The notes under the pieces: model-generated
Told to the model about the DNA's origin: nothing
The model's database searches: none
Seen by the model: the letters and a program-made list of their open reading frames with translations, nothing else
Assembly (NCBI GenBank): GCA_024114885.1
Contig: CP099422.1
Span: 1,612,001-1,676,000, forward strand
Reading direction: 5' to 3'
Origin: Septoria linicola
Lineage: Eukaryota; Ascomycota; Dothideomycetes; Mycosphaerellales; Mycosphaerellaceae
Length of the DNA: 64,000 nt
Shown here: positions 21,955-33,713 of the stretch, piece by piece
How positions within the stretch are numbered: position 1 is the first letter of the stretch
How the letters are laid out: each line of letters starts with the position of its first letter
Translations under genes and position numbers: made by a program

Positions 21955-22209
21955 GTGGCATGTTATACTCACTCGCCTACGGCCAGCACCGCATCCACTG
22001 AGCTTCTACAGTCGAGCAGACCTTCCGCCGAAGTCGTGAAGTTCACTGCCTGTAACCACGTCGACAGCGGAGTTGCCTCGGACCAGCCCACCTCCGCTAC
22101 CCAGAGTGCACCAGTGAATCGGTACAATCGGAATGGGTGGAGGTTCTCCTCGAAGAGGAGAAGCTGCAGTAGAAAGAAGCAGCTTCAGGAGTGAAGCCTT
22201 GGATATGAG

Positions 22210-22249
22210 CGGAGGTGGGAGGGCTGGACTCATTTGCGAAGCACCTCCG
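22210..22249. repeat. Inverted repeat, second copy with the same arms and 24-nt spacer
   Basis: CGGAGGTG at 22210..22217 and CACCTCCG at 22242..22249. The spacer sequence is unrelated to that of the first element, so geometry and arms, not a simple duplication, are what the two share. Confidence 0.9.
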
Positions 22250-22513
22250 CCAGGACGATTGGCCTCGAACGTGCGGCATGAAACCTCAGCACGGGGGCCA
22301 TGGAGTCGTGATCAGCCTGTACCGGAGGTGAAGACGCCATTCGTGGTCATTGGAAGAGGACATAAATCCAGCTCGCCGTGGTAGATAGAAAAACCGCCTG
22401 CACAAGCTCCTTGAAGCGCATCTGGCACAGCAGGCATCTCTGTCGGTGTATGCGATCGAGAGATCAAGTGTCGACTTATCATAGAAGGCCTTTAATCGAA
22501 CGTGATCACCGGA

Positions 22514-22821
22514 ATGGCGAATATGGGCTCATCAGCAAAACCAGATCTTGAGCGGTCTTCTACAAGCCGGCATCATTCTTGGAACGGTTCGAGGCTACAG
22601 CCTGATGAATTGTACAGCATCTTGCTCAAGTGAGCGCGGTACGTCCATCGTCAACCAGAAAAGGCGTTCTTCCACTTGTACGATCGAATCTTCCTTACTT
22701 CGACTTCTCTCACTTCAGTAATGAGCTTGTCTTGATGAGTCACACTCGTGAGCATGATGAGCCTGTTTCTGTTGATACACTCATGGAACCAGTCTTTGAG
22801 CTACCGTCTGCTTCCGTATAG
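22514..22821 (+). CDS. Possible small two-exon gene
   Basis: Weakly supported. An ATG frame (MANMGSSAKPDLERSS) runs 22514..22629 and ends at a GTGAGC donor; an 89-nt intron with a pyrimidine-rich end reaches CTTCAG at 22718; the frame resumes at 22719 and ends in TAG at 22821, giving 72 aa with an acidic C-terminus (HDEPVSVDTLMEPVFELPS). Exon lengths are consistent, but other short frames in the neighbourhood look equally protein-like and I recognise no family. It may be part of a larger broken gene from 21.6 kb on, or chance. Confidence 0.2.
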
Positions 22822-25800
22822 TTAGCATGATCCCTTCATGCGACAAGTCCGTCTGGTGCCGCACTGCACCATTCTTCGATTCTATGAAGACGTCCATCCT
22901 GGATAGGACTGGAGGCTTGCATGCGAACACGACTGCCGAGGGCAATGCCAATACTTGGGTACATCACAAGGTCGGGCGCTGGCCGTGACTAGAGAAGTGT
23001 ATCATGGAACTCATTACACCAAATACTTGGAAGCTGCAGGCAGATCTAGCAGAATGCAAGCGAGGCCCGGACTGTATCGAAGTCAAAAGCAGAAGCTGCA
23101 TCCCAGCGTGGCTCATTTGGCATATTCCCGTTTGAAGTTGCTCCGGGACATATTCCGTGATGTCAAACGAGTTTGTTTTTGATGTTATGCGTGGTCATTA
23201 TGGCGAGAATCGTATCTCGATGGTCGCCATTCAGGCGTGCAGGCGGCACGAATGCAGCAAAAGCATTGCCCACAGTGCAGTGTTGATCGGAAGAAGTGCT
23301 CCACAAGTACTGTATTTGAGGACAGAGCTCGCAAAGGCGACTTATCTCCAGCGCTCGCTGCCGACTGGCTTGGCGGTCATTCGCGAGATTGACTTTGCGC
23401 GATCGTCAGCAAGAAAAGCCTCGCATGCAGCATGGGGTGGTGGTGCAGCCAAATTGGTGTAGTCGCACGAGTGAGAGGTGGAGGCTGCAAGGAAGACCGC
23501 GAAAGACAGCTTCGAGACTCCGGCCAAGCTCTGCATGTCACAGTTTGGGACCGAGGAAAGTCCACTTGCTGGCAAAAACCTTGCAATCAGAGTTTAGGAC
23601 GGTAGTCACGACTTTGTGGCTGATGTGATCAATAGAATGGGTCGCTTCTCGGACTCTCACACCACTGCAAGCTACGTTTGCTGTGTGGCGACAAGCGGCT
23701 TCGCAGTTGCGCGTGAATTCGGCTTCCAGGCCACATCGGTCCCGCGAGCCTTGCGTGTCCTTGTCTTGCAGCCCATGCGAGGCAGAATAGAATAATACCG
23801 CGGTTACAGCGTGTGGATGCTGGTCTGCGTTGGATGATACGATGATCAACGCAGGATGGGTACCACCCCGGAGATGATGCGAGTATGCAGGCTGCAGCGA
23901 GAGCAACAGTCTCGAGATGATGATAGTGCAGGGTTGCCAACCGATACATGAAAACGTTGCGTTGTGATGGATATGGTTATGGTGGGCAGAACCTAGTCGT
24001 GGATGGTAGCGATTCACAGCACTCCGTGTGCAGCCGGGCAGCAAAAAGGAACGGTGGCCCGCACGACATATGGGAGTGGTGATCAGTAGTCAGGATGTAG
24101 TGGCTGTTGGTCCAACATGTGACTGAGGGCCGACTAGCGAAGCTGTTGCAGCTCACTCAGGGCTAATGTGCCGATGATTGCCAGGCGTGCAGCAACATGT
24201 CCGTTTGACCGCTCTTTGTGGTATGGATCGTTGAGCCTAGGGTAAAAGCAAGTTGCCTCATCTCAAACTTGATACAAGTGCAATGTGGCCGCGGCAAGTG
24301 TCCGCAAGTGGAACGTGCCGGCGTAGGCGAGGGGCGAGACGAGACATTACGATTATTGCTGTGTTCCTGGGCTGCAAAGTTCCCTTGATATGAGCCCAGA
24401 CATGCCAGGTATCCAGGAAGAACTAGATTGACAAAGTACCGCCCGCGTTGTGCCCAGCTCGTAAGGATGACGATGGCGACACTTCAGCAGCGTGCAAGCG
24501 ACAAGCGGCTATCCACAGTTTGTTCCGGAATCACACACCGGAGGGAGGGATGACAATGCGAAAAAAGTTGGAGCAAAGCCGCAGGAAGGTAGCCACTTGG
24601 CGCTGGCTGTTTTCTCTCTGGTCCCGAAATACAACAATCACGCTGCGCCTCAACGCGATTGCATTCGCACGAATCCTGCAATCGTGCCTCATCTGCGGCG
24701 AGCACGATTCGCGATCACAGGATTGTCCGGGACGTTTCGTGCGAGGTGGAATAATTTAGGTGGCCTGTATCTTGTGAGACTTTGGGAGTACACACACAAG
24801 TCCAAGGCCAGCAAAGACTAGTGAACCTTGCGCTTCGTGATCAGTGATTGGCTCTCGGACGTTGCCAAATGTGCATTACGAAGATGGCCTGCTTCTGTTT
24901 CTCCTCTCGCGGGCTGAGCTCCAGCTCCACCTCTGCACTTCGGCACGTTTGACGACAGCCTCTGCTTTTGAAGAAATAGCATAGAGTGGGTACCGCCGCT
25001 AGCATTCTCATCCATCGCGGCAAGACGAGCATCAGCACTTGCGTCGATGATACGATCGCACCAAGTGTGTGTGGCTAGCAGCTACACGGCATGATACACC
25101 GACCGCTTCGCAAGTTTGCACTTTGCCTGACCGCCCGCCTACTGTGAACCTTGTGCGCCGATATCAATGATCCAGCTTGGCTGTTATTAGTCCTTCACAA
25201 GTAGCCCGTACCGACGCGTGTGGGATCCAAGTGGCGCATGTCTCAGCTCATGTGCTTACATTAGTAGTTGGTGGGCGAGAAACAGCAAATCCACACAATC
25301 TTTGTCGTGGGTTGCAGGAACGGGCCACCACTCAGAGATCAGCGAGGTGCTTATCCTGTATCGAGGATGATCGCGAAGCATGAGCGACCTCTGTGACACG
25401 ATCGACTGCGTATGACACGTACGAAGTTACGGATGGCATGCCGCGTTGCCCGATGAACAGACATGCAGCGCATATGAGAGATACCAAGGAAAGTGCATGC
25501 TTCGCGAGTCTCACAATTCTCCCTCCCGTAAAACGCCCAGTGCAGATCCAAAAGTCATGTACCAGCAAGGCACAGCCGCGCAATGCCATCCACTCGACGC
25601 CCGCTCGCTTGCATCATGCCTCGTCTTGGGAGCGAAGCAGAAATGGCATGTGAGATGATTTGCAAAGCGCCGCGGTAGGACTAGGCGATCATTGTTGGCA
25701 TCAGAAATTCTCTGAACGAGATGCCGTTTCCGGTGGTGTAATGATGCGAAGGTTCACAGTAGAAAGGAGTGGGTTGTGGAGGCGTTGACGAGGGCGCCCA

Positions 25801-27302
25801 GACTGCACGGTTGCCGTATCAAGGGTTAGTGCCAGATTGATTTTCGCAAGACGTGGTCGAGGTCATCATCATTCTCCGGGTGGCCCGACAGCGGATAAGC
25901 TGCTGTGGGATACATGCCTACGCTTTAGCCTTGCCAAGTCACGGTGAATTGGCCGTGCTGATTGGCGTCGTGCAAACCCTCTTGGTGATGTCTGATGTCT
26001 GATGCCCGCGACTACGCAAGTACATTTTGTGGTCAGCAGTGGCTCACGGTGACCGCCGGGACGCAGCTGTGAGACGCCCGAAGCTCGCCAACAAGCCTGG
26101 AAACGAGATCACAACGTTGTTGTTTGTTGCGTGGCCTCACCACCGTCGCTAGTGGTGGTACTAGATAACATTATTGTGTCAGGTGTGCAGCTTGCCAATG
26201 CAGGCAGGCAAATGAAAGATGCAGGCTCAGCTGCGGAATGCACGCCAGGCCTGGTATCAATTGTGGCTGCGACCCAAGATCCGACGCCTCGGGGCTCGTG
26301 ACTTGCACGGCATCGTTTGCCATCGCGCCGAAGGCGTCCTGCATGCACTTTGCACGTACACGTCTCCACACACAGTGGCCGAGCGCGCTAATAATTGTTG
26401 GCGACTGCTAACGATGGAAGCATGTGCTCCTTGACACGAACAGCTGCTGCCTCCTCGTCCCCGTGTACGTGTGCCGGGAGAGGGGCCATTTTGGCAAGTT
26501 TGGCTTTTGCATTTGAGCTGTGAGCCTGTGACTGACTCTCTTGGTACCATTTACGAGCTGACCCCTGATTGGCAGGAGGTACTCGTGCATGGGTGGAGCA
26601 GCGATGTAGTTAGCTCGATGGTCTCATAGCTTTCTGGGACTTGTTCGTGAAGAGGACCAGCCAGATCCTTTCCGCGTCTCATCATGCACGGTGGTTCAGC
26701 AGCGCCCGGGGCATGATGTCGCCTCCTGACGGCATGAACGAGGGTTTTGAATGCACACTTCTGGCGAACACCGGCGCGACATTGCAGCACCCACTTTGGT
26801 CAAGCTTTCAAGGAGGCCGACGAGCATTCGTGATGACCTCGCAAAAGTCGTGTTTGACGCTGGCAGAACCATAACGTGCACATGATATCGCAGGCGATGA
26901 GAATTAGTCGGCGGGCATGATGGTGGAGTCGGAGTATGCACATTCCCTGTGCGGGAGTGCAGACGAGATCATTTGACATGGCTATCATTTTGCTGCAATT
27001 AATACTCATCGGGACATATTATTATCGAGCTCTTGAGTGGCCGCATCAGCGAGATCTCGTTGGTTGCTAGGCAGAGTATCCAGTGCAGTGCTGAGCGACC
27101 CGCGGCTCTGGACATTTGTGACTAGCGGCGCCGGCTACCTTTCGCTCGCCTGCAGTCGTGTGAAAGTATGATGGTACACAGAGAGGTTGCTCCCAGCAGG
27201 TAGAGTTTCCTCTTGCGATGAGCGTGCATATGACGGCTGTGACGGTACGCGAGTGTCAGAAGCAGTGGGACCAACACGAGTTTAGGCTCGGACAGGGCCT
27301 TG

Positions 27303-27320
27303 TCGTCGTCGTCGTCGTCT
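27303..27320. repeat. GTC/CGT triplet microsatellite
   Basis: About six consecutive GTC units in non-coding sequence of the gene-poor interval. Confidence 0.8.
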
Positions 27321-27946
27321 TTCCTGTACGGTCTTACCTTACACGCCGCCGGACGTCCCATCGATCAGTAATTGGGATCAGCCTTTTGGGAAGACAGTGG
27401 CCGAGAATGCGATCTGATTCACTTTGCTGCAAGGCTTGTCCACGGCGCACTCGGGAGCTTGAGCCAGGCCTGTGCGCGACATGTCACTGGTCGTCCCTGC
27501 TGCAAGACTGCTGGTGCTGGCGCGGCTAGGATGGTCACCGTTGGCGGCGCAAAGGATGGTGGGCCATGGATAGCCTATTTGTCCCATGTCATCCATTTCG
27601 ACGCGGCTGCCCTTCTGCAACTTGCAGCCCAGCCCAGACCAGCAAGGCGCAAGACCCGCGCGGCCGCACTTTACCTTCTCAGCAGCGCAGCGTTCCTTCC
27701 CACACAAAGCGTGTTGCGTGTGCTTCGTGCTCCGACGCCATGATCGCATGGCTATTTGCTCCATACACTTTAAGCAACCTAGACCTTGATCACTGACGCT
27801 AGTAGCATGCGCCGGTCCGCGCGCCCTCGCCATCCTGCCGCCTCGTCAGTAGTAGTGGTAGTTGGTATTGTGGATGGCATCTGCACATCTCGCACGCATG
27901 CCTCTGCATTCACTCCTTGCTGAAGCAATCAACAACAACGCCTGCT

Positions 27947-27970
27947 CTGCTGCTGCTGCTGCTGCTGCTG
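27947..27970. repeat. (CTG)8 microsatellite
   Basis: Eight perfect CTG units about 260 bp upstream of the cyclin ATG, probably in the leader or promoter. Such tracts vary in length between isolates. Confidence 0.9.
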
Positions 27971-28229
27971 CTTCCGCTTCACGGCTCCAGCGTGCCTTCA
28001 GAGTCATCACTACTGCACCTGGCTGTGTCACTGCTGGACCCAGACGAGACCCATAACCTCACCTGGCAGTCTTGCCTGCAACCGTGCGGCAACTGGCTTT
28101 GATTGACTGTCACTTTACTCTTCGCTCCTCCTTCACCACAGGCATTCCCGATGACCACATGATAGCTGCGGCTCATGCTGTCCTCAACACAATCCATTCA
28201 CAATCAGCAGTTCCGTTGCACCGGCTCAA

Positions 28230-30176
28230 ATGTATGTCAGCACAGCAATCCGCTTTAGAGACCCCTTCGTCTCTTCGAAAGACTGCCCAACTTCCCTCCA
28301 CGGCTACAACCAGGCTCGAGACGACTGGACGACGGACCCTCGCTCACAGGACCTCAATCGATCACTAACACCACCACCTGAGATGAGTGGTGTACACTCC
28401 TCCACGAGACCGAGCTTCCACGCTGGAGAGTATGGACAGCAGCATTCACAAGCATACCGGGCTGCATATCAGCATCCGGAAGCTTCCAACGATAGTAAAC
28501 GAAATGGTGTGATACCAGCTTACCACAACGGACGAGTATCTCCAGCGAAGCAAGGTCATGTTGAGCATCCAATTGATTCGTCACAATCGAGACGAGGGTC
28601 ACAATATCACAATGCCATTGCAACCAACTTTCAAATTCCACGATCAGTAAATGATAGTGGAGGTAGCCTCTCAGAGCTGGCAGCACAGGTGAGCGACGAA
28701 TGGCTGAGTAGTGAGTGAGGTTTGAGGTTACTGACCGTCTTCTAGATCACCTGCTTATTCTGGTTCGAATCATCCGATCTTCTGCAGCAAGTAGAAGACT
28801 CTCCCATACTTCTCCCGAATTCGAGGCCACTCGCTGCAGACGCCAAACCAACAACGGGATTTCGAAAATGGGTTACAACGATCCTGTCTACAACCTGTGT
28901 CGCTCAGAATGTTGTCATTCTAGCACTGCTTTTCGTCTACCGATTGAAAAAGCTGAACCCAAGCGTGAGAGGAAAGCCGGGAAGTGAGTACAGGCTGCTC
29001 ACCGTAGCCCTGATGCTGGGTAACAAATTCTTGGACGATAATACCTACACGAACAAGACCTGGGCGGAGGTGTCTGGCATCAATGTCGCGGAAGTGCACA
29101 TCATGGAAGTAGAGTTCTTGAGCAACATGAAGTACTGCCTGTTCACTTCTGAACAGGACTGGGCTCAATGGCAATCTCTTCTGGGTAAATTTGCGTCGTT
29201 CTTCGACCAAGCCAGCAGACCAGTTCCAGCAAGATCACAGCTGGCGCCGATACTGCCACCAGCATCCTCACTACATCTGCCGCATGCTTTGCCATCACCT
29301 CCAGTCTCGAATCAGGCTTCGCCTCCGTATCACACCGAGATTGGACAAAACCCGATACAATACGCGAATGGCCAGCTTGGACCGACGCCAGCGCCATCGC
29401 CTTTGGGCCACATCGATATACGCAACGGGCAGCTAGCAGGTGCAAAGCGAAGGCTTGATGACGCTGTCGTGGAGGCACCTTCGAAACGACTTGCAGGCAG
29501 CTATGATTACACATCGCCGAATCGATACTCGACTATGCCTGTACAGCAGAATTTTACCCATTCTGTTCCGCGTCTCACGCTACCCAGTTTGGGAACATCT
29601 GGATCGCAGGCGGTGGTGAAGAATGCCTACAGCCAGGCCTCTCAGAGCCAGCAGCTTCCGCCCCTGACTGTGCCGGCTCGGGCGATGGCTATGGTCTACC
29701 CAGCAGGAAGCAGTCAAAGCCAAGCGCCCGCGCCAACGACGATGGCATCGGCAGGGCCCGCTCAGCAATACGTACAAACGCTCTCGCAACAGGCATCGCG
29801 ACATCACAGCCCTCAGCATGGAGGCTCCGCGGACCTCTCGCCAACGAACGGCATGCCGCAGTCCGCCACAGCACTGCATCCCACGGCTCAAATTTCGCCA
29901 ACCTACTTTTTACAACAACGAGCTTCGCCATACCGTCCAGTACATCACGTCTCAACACTGCTCTACCCGCCACCATCTGGCGCGACGCAAGCGAGGCAGA
30001 ACAATATCGAACTCAATCAGATGCAGTATCAACCTCTTGGCAAGCCGACTCATCACACTGGACGTCTCCCTTACGTCGGTCAGAACCTCTGGATTGATGG
30101 TAGCCAGCCACAGGAAATGACTCCTGTTCATCGATGGCCCAACTTTCCACAGCAGTCATTGGCACCTCAACATTAA
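28230..30176 (+). CDS. Clg1/Pcl-like cyclin (Pho80-type cyclin domain)
   Basis: Predicted cyclin partner of a Pho85-type kinase. 629 aa from exons 28230..28688 and 28746..30176, with a 57-nt intron between LAAQ and ITCLFWFES. The cyclin box (about 150-265) is well conserved: TTCVAQNVVILALLFVYRLK, LLTVALMLGNKFLDDNTYTNKTWAEVSG and VEFLSNMKYCLFTSEQDW. The N-terminus is Ser/Gln-rich and disordered; the C-terminal 350 residues are Pro/Ser/Gln-rich low complexity (for example QQLPPLTVPARAMAM), as in fungal Clg1 homologues. The start is uncertain: MYVSTAIRFRDPF is the first ATG in frame, and MSGVHSS 153 nt later is an alternative; an upstream exon cannot be excluded. The gene is preceded by an unusually long gene-free region. 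Confidence 0.9.
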
Positions 30177-32168
30177 GCCAAACATTGATCGCTTCTTCAC
30201 GAGTGCACGATACTACTTTCTCTCTGTACATACTACCGACAGGTCTGATCGCGTTCAAGCGCATGCATGCATATACGGCGTTCACAATCGAGCTTCCAAC
30301 AGAAGAAGCAAGTCGGTGAAGAGGACTTTTTGGCATTTTCACGCGAGACATCACAGCCAAGGCACTGCTGTCACTGCATTTGGCCGCGAAGTGTATTCTA
30401 TTAGAAAAAGGCTCGCCAGATAGCAGCCATGGGTAGAGATTAGAGCCGACCCGCTATGATGATACCCATACTGGCAGGACAATTCTGCCAATACGAATCA
30501 GCTTGCCAAATTTGGCGGCTACACACCATTTCTTCTCGTCTCCTTTCTAGAACGATCGCTTGCGTACCACCATTGTTGATGATTGGTTTAGATACGATAG
30601 GAGGTCCGCACTGAGACATTCGGCCTGAAGGCAATCGCTCGGACTTTGACGTTCGGACTGCGGCGGAATGTCTGCGAAGAGCTGCAGTTTTCCATCAAGC
30701 TAAGCGAAGTCCACTCTGTCGTCAGAAGTTCAGCCGGAAGGCGGCGCAGACAATAGTGAAATGTGCAGACGTCACCTGCACCAATGGTCGAACATGCCAA
30801 TAGTCTGCATCTTCTATCACTGAGCGTCAGGCGCAGGATTGGGGAGAAGTCCGCACAAGGAGTACTGATGATAGCTGGAATTGAGAGGTTGACACATGTC
30901 CGGCATGCTCAGGCGAATTTCTCTCACATTGAGGATCTTGCGTTCATATCGAACTGTGATACTTATACCAGCTTCCACCACGGGCTAAATGACTGTAAAA
31001 CTCGATACTGTGAGTGTTGGTTCAGCCTCATTTGGGACGGTCAGAAGCTGCATCGCTTCGCAAATACTTTCTGATGTACTCGACGGGCTGTGGCGGTGGT
31101 CAATATCTGCGGACGTGTAATGACACACATGTGCTGAGTCGAGGCTGGAGCCATGATCGTGGTCGGCTGTGGCATCTGTACAGATTGCGCGTATTGTGAG
31201 AGCGAGCTACGACTGTTGTAGGTGTAGCAGGTCTGTCATGATTGTCCTGTGATATGTAGCAGCACCGTTGTGTTTGTGACCGTGAAATGCTGAAACGCGC
31301 GCTTCCCCGAGTAGATGGCCGTGGGCGCTTGACATAATCTTCACTACCATCTCGTACAGTCCATGACATGCCATGCTCGATAGCGTCGTTCGGTCGAGGC
31401 TCAGTTGCAGTGTCAGAATAATGGCATCTTTCAAAGAGTGCAAGTGAGTTGATGGTGATTTTCAGCGCAACAGAGATATGATACAGATCGACATAGCATG
31501 CAATGACGCTGCTTATAGGTGGACGGCCCGAGGTATTTTAGTTCCTGAAACTGTTTCATATCGACAGCAGATCCCTGTTTTTAGCAGTGCTGCGACATGC
31601 CTCATGCACGCTGATTTGCTGCTCGGCATGACCATAGGTGAAGTAGAAGACCGCTTCAGTGGCCGCTCGCGGCCTTCAGCATGCTCACTCGTACTGCTAA
31701 CCCGCTCGAGGGCACTCACTTCGCGAGATTCGAATGGTGAAGATGGCCTCATGACCCGCGGAAGACGACGACAACGGTCCTTGCAAACGATTTTATTTTC
31801 TGCAGCTTCCGTATGACAAGAACAACGAGTCGTTCCTGGTCATCTTGTTACACTTCGTCAAGAACTGTTCCTGCGGCGATTTCCCTGTCCTTCACAAATT
31901 CATTCTCACATTCTCCGCGCTCTAGCGGCATTCTCGCGTCGACACAGACTTTCCTTCCGCAGAATAGAAGTCCCCTTGCAGCCCGGCGCTGCATCTTTGT
32001 ACGACAGAAACCCCGCGTGGGAGCGGTTCGCGAATCGCGGTCACCACAATTGAAGAAGCTCCCTTCTAGGCCACAACGCCTCCGAGTAGTACAGCCCACC
32101 AAAAGGTTCTCCACGAGCTTCAGAGCTATTCTCCGCTGGTCTGACGTGCATCCACCTGCTCCTCGACT
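30177..32168. other. Intergenic, 2 kb
   Basis: Between the cyclin and the GPI-protein gene, same strand. Only chance frames. A 121-codon frame at 31813..32178 runs into the next start out of frame and, having basic, Ser-rich composition, is more likely leader sequence than a gene. Confidence 0.4.
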
Positions 32169-32897
32169 ATGCTTATAAGACAGAAGGTCGCGCTTCTGGC
32201 GCTGCCCGTCGCCACACTGGCCGTCACCCTGAGCGACTTTAAGTCAACCGCGGACACCATGAAGGAATCGGACCTTCCATCGAGCTGCTTGAAGGTGTAC
32301 AAGGCGAACATCAATGGATGCTCACCGTCCGATTTCGCTTCCGGGAAAAGCTGCAGCACAGGCTGTGTGGCAGCACTTCAATCTATGGTTGAAAAGGTGG
32401 AAACGGCGTGTGGCGGCGAGGAACTTCAAGGAACAGGCATCCTTACGGTGTTCCTAAACGGAAACGGCCCTGGCGCTATATGTCCAGGCGCTGCGGCAGC
32501 AGCTGGCAGCAGCTCCTCTGAACCGAGCACTCCCGTGTCAACGGAAGTCGCCAGCAGCACGTCGAGTAGCCAGAGCACATCTCGAAGCTCGAGCTCGCAG
32601 GAATCCTCTAGCATGGCGACAAGCACATCAGGCACTGCGAGCCTTAGTGGAACTGTGACGGCAAGCAGCCTTGCTCCAACAGCGACTGGGGGCATTTTCG
32701 TAGACACGTCTAGTGCTGCGGCACCAACGTCTACCAGCACAGCAGGTGGTGCACAGAGTGGCAGCAATGATCACAGCGGACAAGGAAGTCCATTCGACAC
32801 GCAGGGTAACCTTCCCAATGGCGCGATGGGTATGGCTTCCATTTCGCTTACAACTATGCTCTTGACTGTGGTCGTAGTGCTCTACGCGTCGCTGTAA
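32169..32897 (+). CDS. Secreted GPI-anchored Ser/Thr-rich protein with an N-terminal Cys domain
   Basis: 242 aa, intronless. The N-terminus MLIRQKVALLALPVATLAVT is a signal peptide. Residues about 40-105 form a small domain with six cysteines (SSCLKVYK, NGCSPSDF, SCSTGCVAALQ, ETACGGEEL, AICPG). This is followed by about 90 residues dominated by Ser, Thr and Ala, a likely O-glycosylated stalk. The C-terminus SISLTTMLLTVVVVLYASL is a hydrophobic tail preceded by small residues (PNGAMGMA), as in GPI-anchored cell-wall proteins. I recognise no named family for the Cys domain; it is not the eight-cysteine CFEM pattern. Likely located at the plasma membrane or cell wall. The function is unknown. 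Confidence 0.8.
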   Translation: MLIRQKVALLALPVATLAVTLSDFKSTADTMKESDLPSSCLKVYKANINGCSPSDFASGKSCSTGCVAALQSMVEKVETACGGEELQGTGILTVFLNGNGPGAICPGAAAAAGSSSSEPSTPVSTEVASSTSSSQSTSRSSSSQESSSMATSTSGTASLSGTVTASSLAPTATGGIFVDTSSAAAPTSTSTAGGAQSGSNDHSGQGSPFDTQGNLPNGAMGMASISLTTMLLTVVVVLYASL

Positions 32898-33713
32898 AGA
32901 AGGCATATTATCCCGACCGCCGGGGCGGTAAATGTACAAATACGCATGTTCAACGAGTCTTTTTTGGCGAGAGGATTGAACTACCCTTGTGAGCGTTTTG
33001 GAGCTGCATTGTAAGATAGGTGTGCATTTGGTCAGGCGTTGGACCGGTTGTTTGATCCTGATTCTGCCTGCGGCGGAGAGACGGAGGTGTCTGTGCAGTA
33101 TAGCATGGTGGACGGACAGTGGATGGAGGAGCGGAGGCCTGGAGACAACCGGGTCGGATGCATGGAGGGCTTGCCTACATTGCTGTCAAGGCTTTGACTT
33201 GGAGCATCGCGTGGTACTTGCATGCTACTGTAATCATAACATGTACGGATCGGGAGACACTTAAGAACATTGCTTCGCTGAAGTGTTTATCATCCCACGT
33301 CTCAGCTCCAAGAAAAGCAATCGTTGAGGATTCCCGCAATCAACAACGAGTGCTGCTTATCGCTCTGTGTCACTCACTCACTCACTTCTTGCCCTTCCGG
33401 GTGAAGTGAACGGAAGATCTAAGGTCGACATTCCCTTCACATTGCAAAAGTTCTTGTGAACAAACATTTTCATCGGATAAATAGCGTCTCTCAACAAACC
33501 AAGCACAAAATACATCATCCTGCGCGGACCCAGCGGCCCGGTCGCTCTATCTTTACCAAGGCGAGTGACTTAGCGCCGAGAGCAGAAGACGCGAAGAAGC
33601 TTTGACGCTCAAAAGATTGATGTCCCTGACGCAGAGAGCTTGATTGAGCCTTTCCACGACAACGACCTACACGACTTTTTCCTTCTTGTGTTCTTATCAT
33701 TGCCATTGCTGCA
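32898..33713. other. Intergenic
   Basis: 816 bp upstream of the NADH dehydrogenase. It contains a (CACT)4 run near 33371 and an A/C-rich leader before 33714. No gene seen. Confidence 0.4.

Larger units (their letters stand above)
20971..28229. other. 7.2-kb gene-poor interval
   Basis: The longest stretch without a supported gene, lying upstream of the cyclin gene. Base composition is not AT-rich and there is no sign of RIP-degraded transposon, long terminal repeat or tRNA. Open frames are short and unspliced. Three things stand out and are listed separately: the 46-bp tandem duplication, the CGGAGGT cluster with two inverted repeats, and a possible two-exon gene at 22514-22821. The right end (27.9-28.2 kb) is probably cyclin leader. 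Confidence 0.5.

Noticed and set aside
23538..24044. Minus-strand frame of 168 codons
   Set aside because: Composition is His/Arg/Cys-rich without any family feature or splice context; consistent with chance in GC-moderate DNA.
20971..28229. Transposon or RIP-degraded repeat as the cause of the gene-poor interval
   Set aside because: No AT-rich shift, terminal repeats, target-site duplications or transposase/reverse-transcriptase fragments seen.
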